Shown here: piece by piece, positions 42,374 through 50,553 of the stretch
Position numbering within the stretch: the stretch's first letter is position 1
How the letters are laid out: each line of letters opens with the position of its first letter
NCBI GenBank assembly: GCA_039028695.1
Contig: JBCCHN010000014.1
Span: 1 to 62,442, forward strand
DNA length: 62,442 bases
From: JANQKX01 sp039028695
Lineage (GTDB): Bacteria; Pseudomonadota; Alphaproteobacteria; Kiloniellales; Kiloniellaceae
Direction of reading: 5' to 3'
Program-made: the position numbers and the translations under genes
Notes under the pieces: model-generated
Database searches by the model: none
Told to the model about the DNA's origin: nothing
What the model saw: only the letters and a program-made list of their open reading frames with translations

Positions 42374-43516
42374 ATGGAACTGAATGAAACTCAGATCCTC
42401 ATCCGCGATACGGCGCGCCAAGTGGCGCAGGAGCAACTGGCGCCCAGGGCCGCGGAGTGGGATCGCGACGATCGCTTTCCCAAAGAGGGGATCCAAGCCC
42501 TGAGCGCGCTGGGCTTCATGGGCATGATGGTGCCCGAGGCCTATGATGGGGCAGGGGTCGACCACGTTTCTTACGCTCTGGCGGTCATGGAGGTGGCGGA
42601 AGGGGACGGCTCCTGCTCCACAATCATGTCCGTGCACAACTCGGCCGGTTGCGGGCCTTTGATGAGCGATGGCTCCGAAGAACAAAAGGAGCGCTTTCTG
42701 CGGCCCCTCGCCCGGGGGGACATGATTGGGGCCTTTTGCCTGACCGAACCGAGTGCCGGCTCAGACGCATCGGCCATCAAAACCAGAGCCATCCGTGAAG
42801 GCAATCACTACATCCTCAACGGGGTGAAGCAATTCATCACCTCGGGCAAGAGTGCCGATGTGGCGATCGTTTTTGCCATTACCGATCCGCAAGCAGGCAA
42901 GAAGGGCATGTCCGCCTTTGTGGTTCCCACCGATACGCCGGGCTATCAGGTTGCCTCCGTGGAAAAAAAGTTGGGTCAGAATGCGTCGGATACCTGTCAA
43001 ATCGTGTTCGATAATCTGAAACTGACGCCAGACCTTTTGTTGGGCGAGGAAGGGGCGGGCTATCGCATTGCCCTGTCCAATCTGGAGGGGGGACGCATTG
43101 GCATCGCCGCCCAGGCGGTTGGCATGGGGCGCGCCGCCTATCGGGCTGCACTGGCATATGCCCAGGAGCGGGAGTCCTTCGGCAAAGCCATCATCGAGCA
43201 TCAAGCCGTGGCTTTCCGCCTGGCCGAGATGGCAACCAAACTCCATGCCGCCGAGCTGATGGTTTTGGAAGCGGCACGGCTAAGGGATGCGGATTTGCCC
43301 TGCCTGAAAGAAGCAGCCATGGCTAAACTCTATGCCTCCGAGATTGCAGAGGAGGTGGCCAGCGATGCAATCCAGATTCACGGCGGCTATGGCTACTTGG
43401 CTGACTATCAGGTGGAACGGATCTATCGCGACCTGCGGGTTTGCCAAATTTATGAGGGAACCTCGGACGTGCAAAAGATCATCATTAGCCGGGAAATCGC
43501 CCGTGACGGAGCATAA
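42374..43516 (+). CDS. Acyl-CoA dehydrogenase (short/branched-chain or isobutyryl type)
   Basis: A second FAD-dependent acyl-CoA dehydrogenase, 380 residues, with the catalytic Glu361 in the standard place (CQIYEGTSDVQKI). FAD-binding stretches FCLTEPSAGSDA and YILNGVKQFITSG are clear. By context and similarity to ACAD8/SBCAD types it probably handles isobutyryl- or 2-methylbutyryl-CoA from valine or isoleucine. It follows ivd by 43 bases. Confidence 0.92.
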   Translation: MELNETQILIRDTARQVAQEQLAPRAAEWDRDDRFPKEGIQALSALGFMGMMVPEAYDGAGVDHVSYALAVMEVAEGDGSCSTIMSVHNSAGCGPLMSDGSEEQKERFLRPLARGDMIGAFCLTEPSAGSDASAIKTRAIREGNHYILNGVKQFITSGKSADVAIVFAITDPQAGKKGMSAFVVPTDTPGYQVASVEKKLGQNASDTCQIVFDNLKLTPDLLLGEEGAGYRIALSNLEGGRIGIAAQAVGMGRAAYRAALAYAQERESFGKAIIEHQAVAFRLAEMATKLHAAELMVLEAARLRDADLPCLKEAAMAKLYASEIAEEVASDAIQIHGGYGYLADYQVERIYRDLRVCQIYEGTSDVQKIIISREIARDGA

Positions 43517-43528
43517 AAAGGGGACGTA

Positions 43529-44122
43529 ATGTCGGGAACCTTAGAATTCTACTTCGACTTCTCCAGCCCCTATGGCTATTTGGCGGCCCAGCGGATTGAT
43601 GCCTTGGGTGAAGAGCTGGGCCGCGACGTTATTTGGCGTCCCTTTTTGCTCGGGGCGGTTTTTAAGGAGACGGGTAGTCAACCCCTGCTGGGCATTCCTT
43701 TAAAAGGCGACTATGCACGCCTTGACCTGGAACGATCAGCCCGGCGCATGGGTGTGCCCATGCGCTTTCCCGATAGCTTTCCCTTTGCATCGGTCGCCGC
43801 CTGTCGGGCCTTTTACGCGCTCGAGGAGAATGATCCCGCTATGGCGGTTACCCTCGCGGTGGCTCTGTACGAGGCTGCCTTTGGCCGGGGAGAGGATATT
43901 AATAAGCCTGAGAACGTGCTTAGCATTGCAGGAACACTTGGACTAGATCTAGCCGACCGTCTAGGTCTGCCAGAGATTAAGGAGCGATTACGCCATGAAG
44001 TCGAGGGCGCCCTTAACAAAGGGGTCTTCGGGTCGCCCTTTTTCATCGTGGAGGGTGAATCCTTTTGGGGGCATGATCGGATGGATGACCTTGCCGATTG
44101 GGTGAGGCAGGGCGGTTGGTGA
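43529..44122 (+). CDS. DsbA-fold isomerase (2-hydroxychromene-2-carboxylate isomerase / kappa GST family)
   Basis: The 197-residue product has the family's N-terminus LEFYFDFSSPYGYLAA with Ser12/Ser13 at the glutathione-binding position, and the C-terminal GVFGSPFFIVEGESFWGHDRMDDL. Members use glutathione in cis-trans isomerisation or conjugation; a true hydroxychromene substrate is unlikely here. It lies 12 bases after the acyl-CoA dehydrogenase and ends this block. Confidence 0.88.
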   Translation: MSGTLEFYFDFSSPYGYLAAQRIDALGEELGRDVIWRPFLLGAVFKETGSQPLLGIPLKGDYARLDLERSARRMGVPMRFPDSFPFASVAACRAFYALEENDPAMAVTLAVALYEAAFGRGEDINKPENVLSIAGTLGLDLADRLGLPEIKERLRHEVEGALNKGVFGSPFFIVEGESFWGHDRMDDLADWVRQGGW

Positions 44123-44162
44123 TCCCTCCGTTGAGACGGGTTCGATTAAGAGGCTTATGGCT

Positions 44163-45926
44163 CTATCCAATCAGGCCATGCCGCTTTAGGCCGCTAAGCA
44201 CATGGTCGTTACGCGCCTGTTGAGCATAGGGCCGCCAGTTTGCTTTGCCGGCAACATAGTTGGGATCAATTTCATTGCAGCGTTCGATGTGTGTTTTGGC
44301 CTCCTGCACCTGATCCAGGTGAGCCAAGCAAAGCGCATAACGAAACTGGGCCTCGACCAGGTCGGGGCGCAGTTGAGCAGCCTTTTGCGCCCAGTTTGCC
44401 GCCGTCTCGAATTCATCTAGGCTGAGATAAGCGCGGGACAAATAAGCCATGTAACGCCAGCGCATGGGGTCACGGGGATTGAGGCGCAGGCTGCGTTTCA
44501 TTTGAGCGATGCCTTCCTTGGTCTGACCGACCAAGTCCATCCGGTTCCCCACGGCCATGCCGACTTGCGCAAAATTCGGATTAAGGTCCAAGGCGATCTG
44601 CGCTTCGGCCAATCCCTGTTCGGTTTCTTCGGCCCAGATATGAGACGTGCTCAGAGCCATGTGGGCCAGGGATGAGCTGTCATCCAGGGCAAGGGCCCGG
44701 CGGGATGCCTCAAAGGCCCGACTTAGGAAGGCCTTGTGATCACCGTCACATCCGACCATGACGAGGCGAGCAAAGGCCCATCCCAATCGAGCCCAAGCAT
44801 CACAATAGTTTGGATCAAGTTGCGTCGCCTTCTCGAACATTTCGATTGATGCCCGGGTGCCCTGACAAGTCTCGTCGTGAAAGGTCTCCATGCCCTTCAA
44901 GTAATAGTCCCAGGCATTGAGATCCTCGGTGCGCTTCGCCTTGCCGGCCTTGTGTTCGAACAACTCTAGCTCGGGGACGATGGTTGCTGCGATGCGGTTG
45001 GTGATTTCGTCCTGGACATCGAAAATATCCTCAAGCTCACGATCGAAGCGTTCTGCCCAAACGTGGTGTCCGCTGCGTCCGTCAATGAGCTGGGCATTAA
45101 TGCGCAGGCGATTGCCAGCTTTTCGCACGCTGCCTTCCAAGACGTAACGGGCACCTAGTTCTTCAGCGATTTTTTCAATCCGGATTTGCTGGCCCTTAAA
45201 GGAAAAGCTGGAGTTCCTGGCGATGACCGGAAAGGAGCGCCACAAAGAAAGGGCGGTGATGATGTCCTCGGCAAGGCCGTCTGAAAAATAATCCTGGTCC
45301 GGATCATGGCTCATGTTGTCGAAGGGTAAGATCGCTACCGCCGGCCGCTCGGTATGGAGCGCTGGACTGCCGAGGGTGCTTTTTGCATCCCCTTTTGGCT
45401 CCTGGGATTCTTGGGCAAGGACAAGCCGGAAAACCCGGCGGGGCTCGGCGATGTTTTTCAAGGCGGTCGGCCCCAGGTCCTGAAACTCTAAGGCAAGCTT
45501 GCCACGGGCTTGCCTATAGACATCCTCGGAAACGCAGATGCCGCCGGGGAGTGCTAGGGATTCGAGTCTTGCCGCGATGTTGACGCCATCACCATGGATG
45601 TCGTCGCCTTCAATAATAACATCGCCCAAGTTTATGCCGATCCGAAACGCCAGCTCGCTTTGCTCGGAGGCCGCCCTTTCCAGAGCGGCCACCGCCTCTT
45701 GCCATGCGATGGCGCAGGAGATGGCGTCAACCACGCTTGGAAACTCAACGAGGAGGCCGTCGCCAATGAGTTTGAAAATACGGCCGCGGTAACGATCGAT
45801 GAGAGGAGATAAAGTCTCGCTGCGCAGACGGGTAAGGCGATTGAGGGTCCCTTCTTCGTCAAGCTCCATCAGGCGGCTATAGCCGACCACATCCGCTGCC
45901 AAAATGGCCGCCAACCTGCGTTCCAA
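44163..45926 (-). CDS. Class III adenylate cyclase with TolB-like and TPR regions
   Basis: The N-terminal cyclase domain (residues 1-170) has all catalytic positions: metal Asp12 (ADVVGYS) and Asp56 (IGDGLLVEF), adenine-selecting Lys52 and Asp109, transition-state Asn116 and Arg120 (VNIAARLE). It should thus make cAMP as a homodimer. A TolB/FlgO-like domain follows (AVAILPFDNMSHDPDQDYFSDG, ~195-320), then TPR-like repeats to the end (587 residues). No signal peptide or membrane helix, so cytosolic. The TPR part probably senses a partner protein. Confidence 0.92.
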   Translation of the reverse strand: MERRLAAILAADVVGYSRLMELDEEGTLNRLTRLRSETLSPLIDRYRGRIFKLIGDGLLVEFPSVVDAISCAIAWQEAVAALERAASEQSELAFRIGINLGDVIIEGDDIHGDGVNIAARLESLALPGGICVSEDVYRQARGKLALEFQDLGPTALKNIAEPRRVFRLVLAQESQEPKGDAKSTLGSPALHTERPAVAILPFDNMSHDPDQDYFSDGLAEDIITALSLWRSFPVIARNSSFSFKGQQIRIEKIAEELGARYVLEGSVRKAGNRLRINAQLIDGRSGHHVWAERFDRELEDIFDVQDEITNRIAATIVPELELFEHKAGKAKRTEDLNAWDYYLKGMETFHDETCQGTRASIEMFEKATQLDPNYCDAWARLGWAFARLVMVGCDGDHKAFLSRAFEASRRALALDDSSSLAHMALSTSHIWAEETEQGLAEAQIALDLNPNFAQVGMAVGNRMDLVGQTKEGIAQMKRSLRLNPRDPMRWRYMAYLSRAYLSLDEFETAANWAQKAAQLRPDLVEAQFRYALCLAHLDQVQEAKTHIERCNEIDPNYVAGKANWRPYAQQARNDHVLSGLKRHGLIG

Positions 45927-46041
45927 GTCCTATCTCCGATTTTTGACCGGATGTACGGCTTAAGATTAGCCGGTAATGCCGGCCGATTCCAAGCTGCATT
46001 GACGCTCAGGATGAAGCGCTGAAGTTTAACGGGCTAAATCG

Positions 46042-46069
46042 AAAACCGGAACGTTAAAAAACCTCCGGT
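46042..46069 (-). terminator. Terminator-like hairpin enclosing the ppk2 stop codon
   Basis: On the minus strand, ACCGGA (46069-46064) and TCCGGT (46050-46045) pair around a 13-base loop that contains the ppk2 TAA; TTTT-rich sequence follows. It would end ppk2 transcription right at the stop codon. The wider gap up to the cyclase gene (45927-46053) contains no other recognisable signal. Confidence 0.5.
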
Positions 46070-46992
46070 ACGAAGCTTTGGTCCTGAAGGGGCGGGCGGA
46101 CGTATCCCACGTCTTCCTGGCGGGGCGGCAGCTTGATGGCTTTGGGGGTCAAGTCCTCGTAGGGGATCATGCTGAGCAGGTGATTGATACAGTTGAGGCG
46201 GGCCCGCTTTTTATTGTCGGCGTTGACCACGTACCAGGGGGCCTGCTTTATGTCCGTATAGAGGAACATATCGTCCTTGGCCTTGGAATACATGAACCAG
46301 CGGCTGCGGGATTCTAAGTCCATTGGGCTCAACTTCCAGCGCTTTATCGGATTTGTGATGCGCCCTTGGAAACGGCGTTCCTGCTCGGCATCGCTGACTG
46401 AAAACCAGTATTTGATGAAGATGATCCCAGAGCGGATGATCATGCGCTCGAATTCGGGGCAACTGCGCAAAAACTCGCGGTACTCCTCGTCAGTGCAAAA
46501 GCCCATAACCCGCTCGACCCCGGCTCTGTTGTACCAACTGCGGTCGAAAAGCACCATTTCACCCCGCGCGGGTAGGTGGGGTACGTAACGCTGAAAGTAC
46601 CATTGTCCCCGTTCCCGATCGGTGGGGGTCCCTAAGGCGACGACGCGACAAACCCGCGGGTTGAGAGATTGGGTAATGCGTTTGATAACGCCCCCCTTTC
46701 CCGCCGCATCACGACCCTCGAAGATCACCACCACCTTTAACTGGCGATCCTTAATCCACTCTTGCAATTTGACCAGTTCGATTTGCAGGCGGGCCAATTC
46801 GTTTTCGTAGACGTCGTTGTCGATTTTTTTTGGTTTTTTATAAGCAACCTCTACGTTCGAGAGGCTGAGGTCTTTGGAATCTGCTGCGCCATTCACCGCT
46901 TCGCCATCGCCCTTTTTGTCTTTGCGGTCTTTTTTCGAAGGCAGGGCCTTGCCTTTGGCTTTGCTCTTGGATGCCTTTGTCGATCTATTCAT
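46054..46992 (-). CDS. ppk2: Polyphosphate kinase 2, class I
   Basis: Uses polyphosphate to phosphorylate NDPs (or the reverse). The one-domain core has Walker A EGRDAAGKGG (residues 92-101), Walker B LFDRSWYNRAGVE (148-160) and the lid Arg-rich segment. The N-terminal 45 residues are Lys/Ser/Asp-rich and probably disordered. 312 residues, class I architecture. Divergent from the OmpA-domain gene across 316 bases; that gap is T/A-rich but shows no clear promoter pair. Confidence 0.94.
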   Translation of the reverse strand: MNRSTKASKSKAKGKALPSKKDRKDKKGDGEAVNGAADSKDLSLSNVEVAYKKPKKIDNDVYENELARLQIELVKLQEWIKDRQLKVVVIFEGRDAAGKGGVIKRITQSLNPRVCRVVALGTPTDRERGQWYFQRYVPHLPARGEMVLFDRSWYNRAGVERVMGFCTDEEYREFLRSCPEFERMIIRSGIIFIKYWFSVSDAEQERRFQGRITNPIKRWKLSPMDLESRSRWFMYSKAKDDMFLYTDIKQAPWYVVNADNKKRARLNCINHLLSMIPYEDLTPKAIKLPPRQEDVGYVRPPLQDQSFVPEVF

Positions 46993-47308
46993 GGCGTCTC
47001 TCCCTATCCCACTATCGTTGCCGTTAGGGCTGCGTTCTCAAGCACTTGACGGGAATATTAGCAGACCCTCTCGTGCATAGCGAATCCTGCCTCTTAAGAC
47101 TTAAAAATTGGTTTTTTGGGTAGCTAGGCGCATGAATTGACCGGCCTGAAGCCGATGCCTGAATCCTGGCGCTTTGCAGTCCGCAATGGGGGTGCCTTGA
47201 ACGGGAGGGCGAAAGGGGATATACCGCAAAAACCATATTTTAATCGCTTTTGTCTTTTATGCGGTTTTATTAAGGGTTTTGCGCGATCCTCTTGGGAAAC
47301 GGGAGTAA

Positions 47309-48256
47309 ATGATGCGTTTCTTTCGGCCTTTTATTGCTGCGACATTGGCCGTTCTTTTGGCCTTGCCGGCCCAAGCCTTTGTCTTTAACACGCCCGGGGA
47401 GAAAAGCGCGTTTCAGCATCCCTTTGGCAGCCTTTTTGACACTAAAAGTGGTTTGTACGATCAGGCCGACGGCATTGCCTTCGAGCAGGGCCTTTTTGTG
47501 GGCTATAGCGCCCTTTCCGATGAACTCGGGAACAACTATCTGAACTTCGATTGGGATTTTGTGGACGCTGAGCTGTTTAACTTTAAGGCCCGCTCCGCTG
47601 CGGCCGATGATATTGTTCTGCCTGAAAATCCCTTAGACCGCGACCTCACCGAGGAGGAGCGTACAACCTTTTTCAAAGCTCTGCGGCGGTTGCGCCAAGG
47701 CTTTGAAAAGGGTGGACGTACCATCATTCCAGCGCAAGCCGCACGAGCCCAGGTTGCCTATGATTGCTGGATCGTATCCGTGGATGACGGCGACCCGGAA
47801 AAAGCTGAGATTTGCCAGGCCGAGTTCGAGGAAGCCATGGACCAGGTGGAGGCAGTCGCAACCACGGCACTTACGGAGTTTCCAAGCGCCAACCGAGCCG
47901 ATGCCGTCTCGGCGACCAGTGGGGCGGTTGAATCCTTCTTTGTCTATTTTGACTTTGACAGATCTAACATCCTGACCGAGGGCAGCCGTGCCATCGGAGA
48001 GATCCTGACTGCCGCGCTGGCCGATCCGGAGTTAACCGTCAGGATTACGGCCCATACAGATACGGTGGGTACACTTGATTATAACCAGGCTTTGTCCGAA
48101 CGTCGGGCGAATGCTGTTATCGGGGCTTTGGTGGAGGGCGGCATTTCGCCGGATCGCATCGTTTCCGTCCCCGTGGGCAAAACACAGCCCTTGGTGCCCA
48201 CTCCCGATGGTGTGCGCGAGCAATTCAACCGGGTTGCCGAGGTTGATCTGCTTTAG
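47309..48256 (+). CDS. OmpA-family outer-membrane/peptidoglycan-binding protein
   Basis: An exported 315-residue protein: signal peptide MMRFFRPFIAATLAVLLALPAQAF, an alpha/beta-mixed middle part that I do not recognise (residues 25-200), and a C-terminal OmpA domain (205-315) with VRITAHTDTVGTLDYNQALSERRANAV, which holds the Asp and Arg that bind diaminopimelate. It starts behind GGGAG and converges on the lapG-like gene, 33 bases away. Confidence 0.9.
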   Translation: MMRFFRPFIAATLAVLLALPAQAFVFNTPGEKSAFQHPFGSLFDTKSGLYDQADGIAFEQGLFVGYSALSDELGNNYLNFDWDFVDAELFNFKARSAAADDIVLPENPLDRDLTEEERTTFFKALRRLRQGFEKGGRTIIPAQAARAQVAYDCWIVSVDDGDPEKAEICQAEFEEAMDQVEAVATTALTEFPSANRADAVSATSGAVESFFVYFDFDRSNILTEGSRAIGEILTAALADPELTVRITAHTDTVGTLDYNQALSERRANAVIGALVEGGISPDRIVSVPVGKTQPLVPTPDGVREQFNRVAEVDLL

Positions 48257-48282
48257 GCTCGAGCAAGCCCTATATGGCTGAA

Positions 48283-48301
48283 GTGGCGGTCAGACCGCCA
48301 C
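48283..48301 (-). repeat. Perfect palindrome with the lapG-like stop codon at its centre
   Basis: GTGGCGGTCTGACCGCCAC on the minus strand has exact 9-base arms around one base; the TGA stop lies at the centre. In RNA it would give a stable 8-9 base-pair stem. It also marks the end of the convergent pair with the OmpA-domain gene, so it may serve both strands as an end signal, though no T-run follows. Confidence 0.7.
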
Positions 48302-49003
48302 ATGCGCCCAGCGCTGACTTTCGTTCATGGAATACTGAGGCAAGTAGTGCCTGAATTTCCGATGCGAGATAATCCGGTCCGATAGGCTGTCCAGAATGAG
48401 AATGTCATCGGCCAAATAGACCGCTAAGACGGCGTGGCCGATATTGCGAATTTGATCGTAGAGGATCACAATCCGCATCTCCTCTTTGCCAAAGCCGACT
48501 TGGCGAAGCGCAAAATACTTGGCAATTGAATAGTCCTCGCAGTCGCCGGAACGGCGCATAAACTCGGACGGACTGGCCCAGTATTCATTGACCCCATAGA
48601 CCTCTTGGTCGAAGCGATAGGGCCAATAGTTGAAAGACTTATTGATATAGTCCAACCGCGCTCGCTTGGGCAACACACGGGCCTTTTCCACCAGGTCCCG
48701 CCAAGCGATGGCCCAGGGTTCCTGGCATTGCTGATCGTTGGCGTTGCAGCCTCGAATGGTCCAGTGATCCTGGTCGGTCTTTTCAAGAACTTTTTGCCAT
48801 TGGGGAAGGGCGGCAAAAGACGAAGACGCGATTTCCCGCGAGCCAAAAATGGCCTTCTGCCCTTGCTGGTAATTTTCGGCCAGCTCACCGAGGGTGGCGG
48901 CTTGGGGACCTTTGTCGCCGGAAACCAAGGCCGCGGGTAGGCTGGTGGCTACTGCTACGCTCAGCGCACCGGCGGATAGTCTTAGAAAGGCGCGGCGGTT
49001 CAA
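48290..49003 (-). CDS. lapG: LapG-like periplasmic cysteine protease (BTLCP family)
   Basis: LapG cleaves large RTX adhesins near their N-terminus, releasing cells from biofilms; it is held in check by the c-di-GMP receptor LapD. The triad Cys155 (SGDCEDYS), His190 (IGHAVLAVY) and Asp205 (ILDSL) fits the family in order and spacing. The N-terminus NRRAFLRLSAGAL has twin Arg and a hydrophobic stretch, suggesting Tat export. 237 residues. Downstream of the membrane fusion gene on the same strand. Confidence 0.9.
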   Translation of the reverse strand: MNRRAFLRLSAGALSVAVATSLPAALVSGDKGPQAATLGELAENYQQGQKAIFGSREIASSSFAALPQWQKVLEKTDQDHWTIRGCNANDQQCQEPWAIAWRDLVEKARVLPKRARLDYINKSFNYWPYRFDQEVYGVNEYWASPSEFMRRSGDCEDYSIAKYFALRQVGFGKEEMRIVILYDQIRNIGHAVLAVYLADDILILDSLSDRIISHRKFRHYLPQYSMNESQRWAHVAV

Positions 49004-49158
49004 GAGGAAGGTCTCCGAAGAAAATCTCCCGGAAAATCCGGGGCTTAATGACGTCCTTCAGGATACTCTTCGCGTATTACCGCAATGTTTGAAAATAGCG
49101 TTAACGGCGGTTGCAGGGAATTCCCCCTGATCACCGCGAAAACGCTCGGACTCTAAAG

Positions 49159-50493
49159 TTAACGTTCCCGCAAAGCCCGATCTCTAGCCTTTAAAATTGG
49201 CTTGAGCAGGTAGTCGAGCACGGTCTTTTTGCCGGTGAGGATCTCGGCTGTGGCGGTCATGCCGGGTATAATCGGCAAGTCTTCACCATAACGCTCCAGG
49301 GCGTTTTCTTTAGTGCGCAGATATACCCGGTAAAAGGATTCGCCCTCTTCGTCCCGGATGGTGCCGGCAGAAATTTGCTCAAGGGTCGCCTCCAAACCCC
49401 CATAGATGGAATAGTCATAAGCCGAGACCTTTATGACCGCTTCTTGGCCGGGGCGCAGAAAGGCGATGTCGGCGGGGCGGACCTGAGCCTCGATGAGCAA
49501 GGTGTCGTCCAGTGGCACAATCTCGATGATATCCTCGCCTGGCTGGATCACGCCGCCGATGGTGTTGTGTTTCAGCTCCTTGACCGTACCGCGCACCTGG
49601 GAGCGCACCTCGGTCCGACTAACCCGGTCCTTATTGGCGAAAAGGGATTCACGGACAGATGCCAACTCGCTTCTGGTTTCCTGTAATTCGTCGGAAACTT
49701 CGGCGCGGGAGGAAAGAACCAATTCCTCGACACGATGCTCCGCTTCCGCCAGGGCTGTTTCCAAACGGGGAACGGTGATGTCCAGGGTGTCAATCTCTCC
49801 TTCGAAGTCGGCAATTTGCCGTTCGATTCGGATCAGGTCCAGGCGAGGCAGTACACCCTGTTGCACCAGCGGAGCGGTGATGTTCAGTTCCTCCTTGGCC
49901 AGGCGCAAGTTATCCTGCTGTTGTTTTTTGCGGCTGGTGGTTTCGGCGATCTCCTGCTTACGCTGACTGGCTTGCGATTCCAGGACCGAAACCTGGGCAT
50001 TTAATTGCCGTTTGCGGGCATTAAAGAGACGCTCTTGCGCCCGCACTTCTTGGGGGGCTTCGTTTCGGACCGTTTCTGAGAATTGGATCTCGTCCGAGCC
50101 TTCGATTTCGGCTTCCATGCGGGCTTCCTCAGCCAGCAAGGACCAGTATTGCGACTGCCAGTCCCGATAGGTGGCCTGGGCTGCCGTGTTGTTGATACGA
50201 ACCAGGATGTCTCCCTTTTCGACAATGTCGCCCTCGCGCACCAGAATTTCGGCCAGGATACCGCCTTCCAGATTCTGAATGACCTGGGTTTTACTGGAGG
50301 GGACCACGGAGCCTTCCCCACGGGTCACCTCATCCAAAACCGCATAGTGTGACCAAACGGCCATAACCACGAAGAACAGCAGCGTAACGGTGGTCAGGAG
50401 ATAGGCAAAACGCCTTCCGCGCCGGAGAGAGGCCTTATGCACATCCGGCATAAAGTGGAGGTCATCGTTGTCGTAAACGCCTTTGCTGGCCAT
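49159..50493 (-). CDS. Type I secretion membrane fusion protein (HlyD/LapC family)
   Basis: Bridges the inner-membrane ABC exporter and the outer-membrane TolC channel. One membrane helix at residues ~30-48 (AYLLTTVTLLFFVVMAVW), a lipoyl half (VIQNLEGGILAEILVREGDIVEKGDILVRI), long coiled coils (~110-290), the second lipoyl half and the beta-barrel domain near the C-terminus. 444 residues. It lies 60 bases after the ABC gene in the same operon. Confidence 0.94.
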   Translation of the reverse strand: MASKGVYDNDDLHFMPDVHKASLRRGRRFAYLLTTVTLLFFVVMAVWSHYAVLDEVTRGEGSVVPSSKTQVIQNLEGGILAEILVREGDIVEKGDILVRINNTAAQATYRDWQSQYWSLLAEEARMEAEIEGSDEIQFSETVRNEAPQEVRAQERLFNARKRQLNAQVSVLESQASQRKQEIAETTSRKKQQQDNLRLAKEELNITAPLVQQGVLPRLDLIRIERQIADFEGEIDTLDITVPRLETALAEAEHRVEELVLSSRAEVSDELQETRSELASVRESLFANKDRVSRTEVRSQVRGTVKELKHNTIGGVIQPGEDIIEIVPLDDTLLIEAQVRPADIAFLRPGQEAVIKVSAYDYSIYGGLEATLEQISAGTIRDEEGESFYRVYLRTKENALERYGEDLPIIPGMTATAEILTGKKTVLDYLLKPILKARDRALRER

Positions 50494-50553
50494 GGTCCTG
50501 GGTCCTAGGGTGCTAAGGTTTTGCCAATTGCATTTCGAAACAGGCGGCGGCGC

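Noticed and set aside
47137..47388. 83-codon open frame across the OmpA-domain gene start
   Set aside because: It overlaps the signal peptide in another frame; the OmpA frame has clear motifs and a good ribosome site.
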